Shown: one piece after another, positions 44,637-56,980 of the stretch | How positions within the stretch are numbered: position 1 is the stretch's first letter | How the letters are laid out: every line of letters starts with the position of its first letter | From: Adiantum capillus-veneris | Taxonomy: Eukaryota; Streptophyta; Polypodiopsida; Polypodiales; Pteridaceae | Direction of reading: 5' to 3' | Assembly: GCA_014529385.2 (NCBI GenBank) | Contig: CM043958.1 | Span: 138,179,043 to 138,241,042 of the forward strand | Length of the DNA: 62,000 bases | Notes under the pieces: generated by a model | The model's input: the letters and a program-made list of their open reading frames with translations, nothing else | What the model was told of the DNA's origin: nothing | Database searches by the model: none | Program-made: the position numbers and the translations under genes

Positions 44637-46119
44637 ATATTAATTTGATTCTAAAAAAATCAATTTTACCTCACTGTTTTGATCCTTCTATTGCGACCTT
44701 CACCTCCTCACTTGAGACTCTCTATATTCTTCAACTTACTTTGTCATTGTCTAAGCCCAAGAACTGTCCTCTTTCTTCTCAATGTATTCGACAATGATTG
44801 GAGGTTCTTTACCTTCTCCTTTCTTTCTTGAAGCTCATGATTAAGGAAATCCTTCAACTATAGTAGCAAATGGTTTTCTAGCTTAAGAATGGACTTCTCT
44901 TCTACAAGGTTTTGTGTATAGCCTAATAGCCCTTTCATACCACCATCTCCTACAAATTTCATCAATGAAGAAAAATTGAGAAATGGTGGGGTGCATTTGG
45001 TGATGGGTCTATGGGATACAATCTACGATTTGTTCATAGATCAATGTGGTTCTTTTTTTCTAATCTCAATGCTTCTATGGTAGAAGGAGGAGTTTTACAA
45101 AGCGTATTTCTTTTTTGGAGAGGGAAATATTCATCTTCCAACTCTACATGGAGATGATAGATACCTCTTTTAGCAAGATTCATGGAGATGATGTGGGAAA
45201 GATGATGAGTTGGATATGATGGAGAGAAATGTGTAGAGAAAGTACAGAATGAGCAGAGGGAAATTTGAAATTTGTACTAAAGAGAAAAATTGTACATTAG
45301 GAGGGAGAATTTTTGGGAAAGGGACAAATTCCCAAGAGATTTGAAAACGTCACTATAAGTGGAGACCCAAAAAGTGACATTCCATGCACCCAATAAAAAT
45401 ATAAAGTTTCCCCCCAATTTTGGGTTTTAAAATTCCTTGTTTATTTTTTCAAAAATGAAAATTATTCTCTCTCTCTACCATTTCTTATAGGGAAAATTCT
45501 AGACCTCAAACTTCCCTTAGATTTTCTCATGCTAATGATAGCTTAGTTTCATAGGTTCATTTATTGAGGCTGACACCCTCAAAGAGTCTCAGTGCCCCAT
45601 CCAAGTCGCTTCCCCGAGTATTGACATTATGTTAGTGCGAGATAGCTATGCCACAAACGTTCGATCCTGGGACCTGCTAACAGTCTCTCCTCTCAGTGGT
45701 TTAAAGATCTCTAGAGATAGGTAGATAACAATTAACCAAGAGGGAACATCACAACCAAGTAGTATGAAAGGTGGCTTAAAGCAAGGTTTAGTGGTACAAA
45801 AACCGGACCATTTGTTTCCACATTATTGAAACCAATGATAAAAGTAGGGGCCATTAAAACTTTTGCAATCTATGTCAAAAATTATTGGAATTTGTATTTT
45901 TATGTTCTTATTTCAAAGATGTATTTGATGATATACAATATGGTAAGTGATTTTGTTTGGAACTTTGATAAATTGCATTGCAAAGATTTGTAAGAGGTAC
46001 TATGAAGGACATTAAATTTTGTACCACCAGATTGTGATTTTAGCCATGCTTGGTCTATGTATTTTAAGCGCTAAGACCTGGAAATTGGTAGAGATGTTGT
46101 CAAAAATTTGAAATAACGC
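44637..46119. other. No recognisable gene
   Basis: AT-rich DNA with purine-rich patches near 45230-45300. No domains, element ends or repeats were identified before repeat R copy 2. Confidence 0.45.
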
Positions 46120-47582
<1,463 letters not shown>

Positions 47583-47676
47583 GCACTAATTAACAGTGAA
47601 TCACCATGAATTTCTTCAACAAGAATTCAATCATTTCAGTTATGAAGTGAGTCCCTCTATCATCATTGTTTTAGTC

Positions 47677-47681
47677 AGTAG
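47677..47681 (+). repeat. Target-site duplication AGTAG, left
   Basis: AGTAG immediately precedes TGTTGATAATAGG. The same five bases follow the element at 49982-49986. The undisrupted site in D1 reads TCAGTAGCCCATATC (25072-25086). Confidence 0.92.
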
Positions 47682-47690
47682 TGTTGATAA

Positions 47691-47786
47691 TAGGCGGCAC
47701 AAAGACATAGATCGCGGAGTTAATAATAGGAAGCTTTATTGCTACCATAAAATAGGCTCAGCACAAAGACAGAGATCGCGGAGTTT
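47691..47786 (+). repeat. Short direct repeat at the left end of G
   Basis: GGCACAAAGACATAGATCGC at 47695 recurs as AGCACAAAGACAGAGATCGC about 65 bases on, each followed by GGAGTT. Confidence 0.7.
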
Positions 47787-48779
47787 GTCATAGCCAGGTG
47801 ACTAGCTTGATATCCACACACGGATTACTCATAGTACCCTGATCTCTGAATTTCCTCCCATCATAACTGTCTCTATATCATATAAACTGTCGCGATGATG
47901 CTTAAATAGCATAAAATTAAAAACAGAGTTCTATTCTGAACGTAGAAACTACTGCAGATGTTTTCTCTTGCAGACCTATGGACGTACGTAGGATAGGCTG
48001 CCGAGACCCTGTATTGCATGCATAAGCGAAGGCCTTTCTCTTGGCGTAGGCCTATGGCCTTACGTAGGATAGATGAGAGAATTCCAAAGAGATATGGGGC
48101 TAAAACCCCTCTTGCAACTATTGGCACACACAAACACATGCTTATGCTTCTCTGTCGCTCATAAGTTTCAAACCCAAAAACCCAAACACAGAGCTTCTTG
48201 AATCTCATGCAATTCAAACGGAATATTTAACGATAATTTATACTTATCTTCATGAGACCTAACATCTCCTCTTCATGGTCTTTGTGATCGTGCGCTCCGC
48301 AGCTCTGAATGACATGCCCATAACAATGAAGCATTGAAGTATGATGTCATCACACGTTCATAGTCTTCACATCATGAGTAGCATGTGTCCTTGCTTGGCT
48401 GCCAATCTCATGGCCGAGCGAGCTTAGAAAAAGGGCTCCCGATTCCACACCATATTCCGCAAGGAGGATAGAACGCCTCCATCAAATGCCAGATTTGCCA
48501 TATGCCAATGTTGGCACACATCTCTAGATCTTTTACATTCTATTGATCCTTATGTTGATCTGTAGTTGCAAAGAAACCATGGCATCATGGAACTTGTCAT
48601 GCCATCAATAATGGAGCACCGAGCTCACACTTGTACAGAAACTTTTCAATGGATAAAGGAGCACCGAGCTCATATCTCAGTCATAACAGGAAATCTTGCA
48701 CCAGTCTTTTCTCGCCAACATAATTTGCAATGTCTAATGTACAGTCATAATTGGAGACACAGATGTGAAGCGTCTTCCA

Positions 48780-48910
48780 TGCACAAGGAGTCATCAATTC
48801 CACATAGATCGTCAAGACGAATACGATTTTCCAGCCTCATGCCTTCATCAAGTTGGGATCCGAGGTCAGCCATGAAGAGACACAAAAAAAGAAAACTTGC
48901 CCTCCACATC
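48780..48910 (-). other. Small open frame within G (about 42 codons)
   Basis: The minus strand reads MADLGSQLDEGMRLENRIRL, then DDLCGIDDSLCMEDASHLC, and stops. Acidic, with no recognised homology. It might be part of the captured host sequence, but could be chance. Confidence 0.3.
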
Positions 48911-49149
48911 CATGTGTCGATACTGAACCAGCCTTAAAGGAAGCCATGGAAAGAGCTGCGCAGCCAACCATGTAGCCATGAAGAAACCAGAAAATCCCAC
49001 GCATGGATATTTTCTTAAACTTGCTTTAGATAGATGCCCTCTTTGAATTTCGGCTAAGATTTAGGGTTTCCATCAGAGGATTTGTGAGTGAAGTTGAAAA
49101 ATGGTTGTGCCTGCAATTGCTTCTTTGCGCTCTCTGTGTTGAAGGGATG

Positions 49150-49500
49150 ATCATCTCAAGACCAGATCCGATTCATAACCAGCACCAACAAAGGAAACGT
49201 GTATTGCAGTGCCTACTTTAAGAGTTGATGCACATAGGCAAGCATCCAAAGCATAGAGAAAAGTAACTTTATCTGGTTTCAAACCTTGAAGCCTGAATGT
49301 TGAAATAGATCTAGAGCATCATGGCCACACCCATTCTGGGTGAATGTTGTCATATTGCTTGGCAACACATCAAACACTTTCTTTGCGACGAATAGACTGC
49401 CACACCTGCCATACATAGTAATGAATGCATTTCCAACAGCCTCGTCTTCATCAAGATGGCAACTGTGAAGCAAATGATGAATGTATTTCCATGCTACAAT
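49150..49500 (-). pseudogene. Captured pentatricopeptide-repeat (PPR) gene fragment
   Basis: The minus strand reads IHHLLHSCHLDEDEAVGNAF, ITMYGRCGSLFVAKKVFDVL, NGCGHDALDLFQHSGFKV, then in a shifted frame GLKPDKVTFLYALDACLCAS and GTAIHVSFVGAGYESDLVL. These are the standard PPR blocks (VGNALITMYxKCG, ARKVFD, ALDLF, KPDxVTF, GxxIH) of plant PLS-class proteins, which bind organelle RNA for editing or processing. Only about three repeats remain, with a frameshift near 49280. It lies antisense to the element and is not functional. Confidence 0.85.
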
Positions 49501-49590
49501 TCCAATTTTTTAATATAACGGTAGGTGTATATAGAGTTGTGGGTTTTTCCCTTGAGCCCCCAAGGGTTTTTTCATCCACAGAAAGGGACC

Positions 49591-49606
49591 TTAGTTTGAG
49601 TGGGGG
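49591..49606 (+). promoter_or_regulatory. Polypurine tract of element G
   Basis: TTAGTTTGAGTGGGGG ends directly at the LTR start TGTTGAG. This is the usual copia plus-strand primer and fixes the element's orientation as plus. Confidence 0.85.
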
Positions 49607-49792
49607 TGTTGAGCTATATATAGTGTGTCTCTATATATAGCGCCCTGCAATATATTCCCCTCTATATAAACCTGTCTCGTGTGATCAGTAGATACAGTTG
49701 GGGTTGTCATATCTGGTGTCTCTTCTCTCGTCTTTGCTCCACTGTCAACAATATCTGGTGTCTCTTCTCTCGTCTTTGCTCCACTGTCAACA
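49607..49792 (+). repeat. LTR-like unit 1 of element G (186 bp)
   Basis: Starts TGTTGAGCTATATATAG, ends CCACTGTCAACA. It contains TATA-like CTATATAAACC, and a 42-base internal duplication (ATATCTGGTGTCTCTTCTCT...), each copy ending CTGTCAACA. Confidence 0.88.
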
Positions 49793-49981
49793 TGTTGAGC
49801 TATATATAGTGTGTCTCTATATATAGCGCCCTGCAATCTGGTCCCCTCTATATAAACCTGTCTCGTGTGATCATTAGATACAGTTGGGGTTGTCATATCC
49901 GGTGTCTCTTCTCTCTCTGTCTTTTCTCCACTGTCAACAATATCTGGTGTCTCTTCTCTCGTCTTTGCTCCACTGTCAACA
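49793..49981 (+). repeat. LTR-like unit 2 of element G (189 bp)
   Basis: Follows unit 1 with no spacer (CAACA/TGTTGA) and is nearly identical, including the internal duplication, with a few substitutions and a 3-base insertion. It ends at the AGTAG target duplication. Confidence 0.88.
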
Positions 49982-51245
49982 AGTAGCCCATATCTTGTAA
50001 ATACATTTTCATACAAGAACTTTTCTATTGTTCTTGCATTTCCTTTGTGTTGATTTGGCTTCTACCCATTTGGTTAGATAATATGTGGCCACAATGATAT
50101 ATTGAGCATGAATTATATATGCAAGAGGTGTGATAGGTCCAACAAAGTCTATCCCCCATTTGACAAAAGCCCTTGCTTCCATCATAGATTGTAATGGAAT
50201 TTTGTCTCACCTCGTGCGTGCTTTGGTACGCTGGCATTCATCACAACTTTCACAAACATTTTGACATTTGTGAACAAGGTTGGCCACCAAATGTCTGCAA
50301 TAAGTATTGATTTTGGAATTTTAAATGAAAAAAGTGTTTCCCTACCTGTTCAAAATGAGCTTGCTCAAAGTTGGTATATATTCACTTTTTGTGGTACATA
50401 TTTGCAAATGATTATTCTTTCCTTGCTTGTAGAGGTGGTCCTCAATTATCATGTAGCTCATTGCTTCAAATTGAATGAATATTATCTTGAATTTACTCAT
50501 CCCTTCTAGAAACACACCTTTTTTCAGGTAATCCCCAATATATGAACTCCACTTGGGTGAAACGGCTACTCGAAATAGTGTTGCATGTTCTACAGGTGCT
50601 TGGTTTTCACAATTAATAACATGAACTAATATAGTCATCAGCACTTCATTTCATATTAGGCCAATACACATCAAGTCTCATCAATAGCTGAAATGTTTAC
50701 ACTTTCCCATTGTGAATCCCGTTGGTTGCACATGAGCTTGTCTCAGGTACACATTATGTTTGGTTGGATCTATATATAGCCTCAATATTCCATCATTCAC
50801 TTGCTTATATAGTCTTCCATTTATTAGAACTAGTGTCCATGTCTTCTCAAAGTCTGATGACTACCTCTCAATCTACAATGAACCAATGGTGAGCAAAGGT
50901 ATGACATGTTCACTCCACCTCAGTACAATTTTGATATTGAATAGATAAGAGTCTGGTAGGTCATCGTCAACTCCCTTCGGTGCTTTCCCATTAGTCAATA
51001 TTCTAGACAAATGGTCAACCCTATGATGTGTAGTCCCTTTCTTGACTACCATGGTAAAATCAAACTCAAGCAATATGATAAACCATCAAATAATATATCC
51101 AATATTGCACGATTTGTTCACCAGGTAGAATAGTGCTTGATGATTCCAAAAGAATACAAATTTATTTGAAAGAAGGTAGTGCCTAATTTTTTTCACTGTA
51201 AAGACCATTCCTAATCCTTCTCTTTCTTTGTCGTGTAATTTTTTT
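49982..51245 (-). pseudogene. RNase H and integrase remnant (gypsy D2)
   Basis: RNase H reads KKLHDKEREGLGMVFTVKKI, RHYLLSNKFVFFWNHQALFY (about 51240-51130), then MLEFDFTMVVKKGTTHHRVD and HLSRILTNGKAPKGVDDDLP (51073-50873). The integrase zinc region and first Asp block (GIDFVGPIT, about 50150) follow with stops. Compared with D1 the RNase H frame is better kept: KGTTHHRVDHLSR against KGTMHHRAYHLSR. The conserved Asp of the last RNase H motif is present here (VDHLSR) and lost in D1 (AYHLSR). Confidence 0.82.
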
Positions 51246-51249
51246 TGCA

Positions 51250-51600
51250 TGTTGCGGGAGAGAATCACACCACCCATAAAGTGCATGCAACATGACCTAG
51301 ATCAACATAATGTCAATTGAGGACACCTATGACATGATGGGCACAGGAAGGAAATATCTTTAGCTTGTCAGGCTGGGACCATCCTACACATACAACACTC
51401 TGGAAGGCCAAATAAACCACAATCTAGAATCTCACTGCTCTCAAAACTAGACCGCCTACCCACATACACACAGACGGAAGGAAATCCATCAAATCATGCC
51501 AGAAATCTTAGGAACACTATCCCCTCACTAGGATACACCTGTCCCTAAGCCTCTACACTCAAAATCATTGCTCTAGGCCCATCTGCAGAAAACACGTAAG
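51250..51600 (-). repeat. LTR E, copy 2 (truncated)
   Basis: Plus strand starts TGTTGCGGGAGAGAATCAC and follows 32590-32945 (shared AAAGTGCATGCAAC, CAACACTCTGGAAGGC, CCTCTACACTCAAAATC). Homology ends near 51600. It lies directly against gypsy D2. Confidence 0.82.
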
Positions 51601-52440
51601 AAGACAGAGCCGAATTTTGGAAGTGCCCAAAAATGGGTGCTTATTTTATGCAAGCTTCTAATTTAGATCTTTTTAGGAGAATTTATAGCTTTTTTTGTGT
51701 GATTCTTATTTACATTATAGCACCCATTAACTTTTGAGCTTTCACTACTTGCAAAAAAAGCACACCTTCGTAGAATTAGATCATGTATAGACAATTAGTT
51801 GCATTCCTAAGGAATGCTATTCAAAATAGAAAATTTCAACAAAGAAATTCTTATGATACCTAAAAAAATTTGCACTCAATGGAATGTTAATCATTATACA
51901 CAGATACAATTAGATTCAAGTCATAAAACCTAATCTAAGCTTTATTATTATTCTTATAGCAAAACTTTTTACAGTCAACTGTGATCATACAAGGATTGGC
52001 ACCAGGCATGTGTTATGATTAGCAATCAAATGTCATAAACCATTGTTGTAAGTGCTTATCAAGAGGCTTGTGTTGTAAACTCTTTTAGATTAGTATTCAC
52101 GTGACCAAGATACTACCTTTTTAGTAATCAAGGGAAAACTACCAAGATGCAATTGTAACTACATGTGCATCTACCAGGCTTAGAAGGAGAGCACCTTGGA
52201 CTAGTAGTGGTCTAAACATCACCTCTATTGTGTCAATCACAACCATGATATCCCTTCTTGTATACCATGGAATTTCACTTTATGTTCTCCATGCTATGTA
52301 CTAGGTTATGAGTGTACTAGATAAAGCTAAATTGTTAGGAACTATTACATGAAGGGAATTTAGTGACTTCGGAGATAGGACCCAAAAATTGAGACATGGG
52401 AGCGAGTCTTGTTCACTATAAGAGATAATGTTCATGCATA
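51601..52440. other. No recognisable gene
   Basis: AT-rich DNA without frames, repeats or element ends that I can identify. Confidence 0.5.
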
Positions 52441-52638
52441 ATTTTGTGGTGTTTCTATCTTCATCTCTATCTACACTCTTTATTTCTCTTGACTCCCCTC
52501 TAGAAAGATGCACAAGTGTGAGCTCTCTCCTCACACTTGTGCAATATTTTGTGGTGTTTCTATCTTCATCTCTATCTACACTCTTTATTTCTCTTGACTC
52601 CCCTCTAGCAAGATGCACAAGTGTGAGCTCTCTCCTCT
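52441..52638 (+). repeat. 105-bp tandem duplication with a perfect hairpin
   Basis: ATTTTGTGGTGTTTCTATC starts at 52441 and again at 52546. The first unit ends in a hairpin: CACAAGTGTGAG (52511-52522), loop CTCTCTC, CTCACACTTGTG (52530-52541). The second unit keeps only the first arm. Confidence 0.92.
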
Positions 52639-53240
52639 CAACAACAAGTCTTACCCCATACATGGCATGTGGGACTTGTCTTGATGCTACATACCATTTA
52701 TAAAATTGGTGAACACACTGAGGAAAAATCACCACCCTTGAAAAAAATGGGAACCCCTTTATTGTTTACTACTTTATTTGTTCATTTTACTCCATCTCTC
52801 ATACATGACTCAACATTCATTTCAATAAGGATATTAGGCACTTCTGACATTATCCTAGGGAGGCACCAAATTGATAGTGATATATTTTAGCCTATTTTAG
52901 GACGTAGAGAAAGAGTTTACCTATATGATATGATCAAAATCATTGAACAACATATATTTTCCTTAAACCATATGGATTCAAAAGAGCGCATAGAGAACAT
53001 GGTTTGGAAAGTAAAATCTTAGAAATGATTTCATTTCACTATTTTTAAACTAGTGTTCGATCATTCACATTGTCTATTGATGCTCCTTAGTACATGTGAT
53101 ATCAACAAGCTTTGTATTTTTCCATGTGATATAGCAGTAGCCCAAATTATTGAATAAATAAACATTGTGAAGCTATGTTGCACAAAAATAGAAGTAGAAA
53201 TGTACTATCATCAAGCACATGCTCTTGGGGGTTGAGTGTA

Positions 53241-53310
53241 TGGTTTTGACTATTGGCAAGTGTGCACTGTTGGTGTGGTTTTGACTATTGGCAAGTGTGC
53301 ACTTGGGGTT
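53241..53310 (+). repeat. 35-bp tandem duplication
   Basis: TGGTTTTGACTATTGGCAAG followed by TGTGCACT recurs after 35 bases (53241 and 53276), almost identical. Confidence 0.92.
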
Positions 53311-55103
53311 GAGCAACTCCTCTTTACATACAACAAAATCAAAATAAATACAATAATATTTTACTAAATGTGGAGTGTATATAAAGGTCACAAGTGGGGA
53401 TTATTATAGATTTAGAAATACATTTTTCATATGCTACCTTAGCTCAAAAAAATAAATCTGAGTCTAGCTACACCTCCTAGTGCATACCATACACATGTAA
53501 TGCATTCTATAAAAAAACCTTGTAATAACAACCAAATTCTCTTAAGGTACTAGAGGCGAGTAAACAAAGGTACACCAATATAATAGGAGCACTATCTAAC
53601 TGTTGCACCTAATTAAAAGATTACCTAGTGTGACCTTGGTGGGACCATTGTATTTCATGTTAGTCTAAAACCAAGTGAATTTGATAGAAAGGGTAATATA
53701 TTTTTCAAAAAATTTTCAAACAATTTAAAAAAGATACTATAGCAACTTGGTGTTAATATAGTGATCCCTTAGAGTGTGACACATTAATAAAAAAAGTTTG
53801 ATGCATTACTACAACCTCTACCTCTAATTGTTTTGTTCACAAAAGGGTACTTGGGCATATGGAAATGCACATATTGAGCAAATCATAAGAATAGCCTGGT
53901 ATAGCAAGAGTAGAGAAATTTGGTCAAAACAAATCCTAAAAGCTTTTAAACAGTGCAAATCAAGTGGTCTCTATAAACAAGTCGCTTAGAAAAAGAACAT
54001 TGTTAACACTGTAGGAGAACTCCAAGAGACCAAAATATATTGCATAATTGTTGAGCAATAAAAAATAGTAAGACTTGGGTCAAAATGTTTCGAGTCTACG
54101 ATCAAGAATATATTGAAGGTTATGATGACATGAAAGTATGCTAGCTAGGACTTCTGCATGAGAGTGTTCATGTCACGATGTCAGAGGATACTCATTTAGG
54201 GATGCATCAAACCTGAGATCGAGTGCTAGATTCTTTGTTGTTGTGCAGCTAATCATATATGAGTTGTTGTATCATCAAATCCATACTCAATTTCTTCTCA
54301 CGTATCTTTGGCTTCCAAACCTATTTTCCTACTTACAAATCCTTCACTCACGCGATAGCAACACCTTCTGAAGGTTTCCAAAGTCAAAACAATAGACTGT
54401 CCTAACTTTGGTCAAACATTATCTAAGATAGACTAGGCTTAAAATTGTAAGAGAAGAGCTCATGAGGACATAATGTGGGGTATCATTATCAACTACTCAA
54501 CCTTAAAATTGCAAGAGAAAGCTCAGGCACCAAATTGACCAACATTATTAATATATCAACTATAAAATTATAGGGAAGAGTTCGCAGTTCGTCCCTGTGC
54601 GTGCGTACGAGCTGCGAGCTCTCAAAGACATAATGAGTATAAAAAATAATATTGTTGCGGGGCTTACTACAAGAGGACACAATTAACTGTTTTTTTGTCA
54701 AATTTTTGGGGCTTGTTGCAATGGCAATAGACATAAATAGTGCGAAGTCAAAATTATGTCATGGAGGACAGATTGTGGGCTCTTGAAGGACATCAACAAG
54801 GAAGTTTAAAGTAGCCAAATAGTATGTATCTTGCTAGCACGATATGCCGCACCCATAGAGCAATAGACCTTAATTTTTCGGTTAAGAAAAATATCTAGAA
54901 AAAAGAGCCGATGAGAGCACGCAGACGGCGGTCTATGAGCTCTTGATCTCAATTTTTGAAGTAGTGTGGGCTTAGAATTGTAAGAAAAATGACTTTCTGC
55001 TAAGTAATAGTAAAGCCCATAACATCAGCTCGGTGACCGTCTGCGCACCCGCGGACGGTCAGCGACCTCCCCAAAGTATGATCAAGATTCAAGATTAGGG
55101 ATT

Positions 55104-55108
<5 letters not shown>
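53311..55108. other. No recognisable gene
   Basis: AT-rich, short chance frames only. A slightly GC-rich patch at 55020-55075 precedes the (GA)n tract. Confidence 0.5.

Positions 55109-55187
<79 letters not shown>
55109..55187 (+). repeat. (GA)n microsatellite
   Basis: A pure GA run of about 78 bases. Open frames across it are artefacts. Confidence 0.98.
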
Positions 55188-55189
<2 letters not shown>

Positions 55190-55288
55190 GACGCGTGCAG
55201 GAGGACTTCGATGATACAAGGTATGCTTGGTTGCCTTTTCAACATTGTCTTTTCAACTCAAAATATAGCAATATAGCGGTTTTTTCGA

Positions 55289-55290
<2 letters not shown>

Positions 55291-55383
<93 letters not shown>
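55291..55383 (+). repeat. (CT)n microsatellite
   Basis: A pure CT run of about 93 bases, complementary to the (GA)n tract 104 bases to the left. Confidence 0.98.
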
Positions 55384-55385
<2 letters not shown>

Positions 55386-55611
55386 GGCTCCCCTTTCTTT
55401 TTGGCCATGCCTCTCTTGCGAGCTGCTCTACCTCTCTCATCACGCTGTCATGCACATGCAATGACACACACACGCAATGATCATGCAGACATGAAGCCTC
55501 ATTGCCAGCACAAGTGAAGCCGCGAGCTAGGGCCTCAGAGACAACAGATGTCAACGGAACACAAATGGAGAGGTGTGTTTTAGATATACAAGATAACCAT
55601 GGACTGTATGT

Positions 55612-55614
<3 letters not shown>

Positions 55615-55691
<77 letters not shown>
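55615..55691 (+). repeat. (GA)n microsatellite with a TGGGGGG break
   Basis: Two GA runs, 55615-55649 and 55656-55691, separated by a short G-run. Confidence 0.97.
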
Positions 55692-55822
55692 CAAGCGAAT
55701 GAGAGTCGCTCTATCTGAAGGCTGGAGCTTCATTAAGAGAAAATCATTGGCACTCTTCTAGGAGACGTTAAGAGCACTTTAGCGCATGCATGCAATAATA
55801 TCTTCATCAACTCTGCATTGAA

Positions 55823-56109
55823 GGGTGAAAGCATGTTAACTTATCCTGCTTTTTCATGTCCCGGACAATGCTAACTAGCTCAATTTTGACATATGCTAAC
55901 TAGTACAATAACTTGAGCTACATCTCCAAGATCTATGACATATGATATATCAATAGAAAGCACTTGAAACAAGGAATCCAAATGTACAACCTCTGACAAA
56001 TTTTGATATTATTTGTACAAAAATTACTGGACTTTCAAATTTTCGAAGCTGTGCTAACTTGAAACTGCTAACTAGCACAAAAAGCGCGACAGGTTAACAT
56101 GCTTTCACC
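55823..56109 (+). mobile_element. MITE, copy 3 (287 bp)
   Basis: Starts GGGTGAAAGCATGTTAAC and ends GTTAACATGCTTTCACC plus T where copy 2 has C. Very close to copy 1 along the whole interior, and in the same orientation. TGAA flanks both sides (55819-55822 and 56110-56113) if the last base is counted as a mutated C, again a 4-bp duplication. Confidence 0.93.
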
Positions 56110-56446
56110 TTGAAATCAATGAGAGAGAGAGAGAAGGTCAGGCAACAGCGTTACAGTTAAAAGACACGCTATTGTTGTCAATCTTGGAAGCAAATACCTT
56201 GCCATGCATGCGAGCATACATAATCTAGGTCAGCTGGCAGCATAAGTCAAAGACGCATATAAATATGAGCGCAAAAGCCTCATAGAGAGAGAGAGAGAGA
56301 GAGAGAGGGCATGCATGCTCACCACCTTGCTAGCATGTCCAAGACTCGTTTTCTATTTGTTGCCCTCTTCACTACGGATGCTTCTCGAGCAGGCTTCCCC
56401 TGCCTCTAATCTATTTATTTCTCTATCATCATCATTGCCCTATCGT

Positions 56447-56449
<3 letters not shown>

Positions 56450-56511
<62 letters not shown>
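56450..56511 (+). repeat. (GT)n microsatellite
   Basis: A pure run of about 31 GT units. Confidence 0.98.
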
Positions 56512-56514
<3 letters not shown>

Positions 56515-56589
56515 TGCACATGCAAACACCATGCACTTTACTTATTGCAAGGAATCCTAAAACTATGATCATAACATATTGTGTGTGTA

Positions 56590-56592
<3 letters not shown>

Positions 56593-56671
<79 letters not shown>

Positions 56672-56672
56672 G
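56593..56672 (+). repeat. (GT)n-(GA)n compound microsatellite
   Basis: GT run to 56650 joined directly to an AG run to 56672. Confidence 0.97.
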
Positions 56673-56786
56673 CTCTAGAGTTAGAGAAAGAAAGATTGCA
56701 GTAGCGTAGGCTTCTGTAGAAAAAACAACTCGAGAGTGCTAGTGTCAATTGTTGTTAAGATAATCAACACCTAGCCAAGGTCCAAG

Positions 56787-56980
56787 GGGGGTTGGCCTAG
56801 CAATAAAAGCGAGGGGCTTTAAGCATGCCTGCTATGCTTCAAATCATGTGACATAGGGACGTCGATGTGTACTAGGCAATAAAAGCGAGTGGTGTTATGT
56901 ATGCTTGCTATGGTTCAACTTTTGCGACATGTGTGGGTGGGTGTATGGGAGGTGTGAGGGTGGAATCCCAAAAAATTTAG
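56787..56980 (+). mobile_element. SINE-like tandem unit (tRNA-related)
   Basis: Two related units of about 85 bases, each with CTAGCAATAAAAGCGAGGGG or CTAGGCAATAAAAGCGAGTG. Upstream of the first is GGTTGGCCTAGCA, close to a Pol III box A. GCTTCAAATC (unit 1) and GGTTCAACTT (unit 2), about 40-45 bases on, resemble box B (GGTTCRANYCC). A GTGTGGGTGGGTGTATGG tail follows. Layout fits a plant tRNA-derived SINE. No poly(A) tail or target duplication was confirmed. Confidence 0.5.

Larger units (their letters stand above)
47682..49981 (+). mobile_element. Element G: 2.3-kb LTR-retroelement derivative with tandem terminal LTRs
   Basis: Bounded by AGTAG duplications, starting TGTTGA and ending TCAACA. 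Two near-identical LTR-like units lie back to back at the right end, preceded by a polypurine tract. The left end shares only TGTTGA with the LTRs and shows no primer-binding site. The interior has no Gag or Pol, but holds an antisense PPR gene fragment. A non-autonomous or rearranged copia-like element is the best reading. Confidence 0.82.
47583..51245 (-). mobile_element. Ty3/gypsy family 2, fragment D2 (split by element G)
   Basis: Two blocks, 47583-47681 and 49982-51245, match 24962-25077 and 25078 to about 26310 of D1 in order. Together they cover RNase H and the first two-thirds of integrase. Element G (47682-49981) sits between. D2 ends at about 51245 against LTR E. Confidence 0.88.

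Noticed and set aside
55000-55733. Open frames rich in Ser-Leu or Arg-Glu repeats
   Set aside because: They are translations of (CT)n and (GA)n runs and carry no other protein signal.
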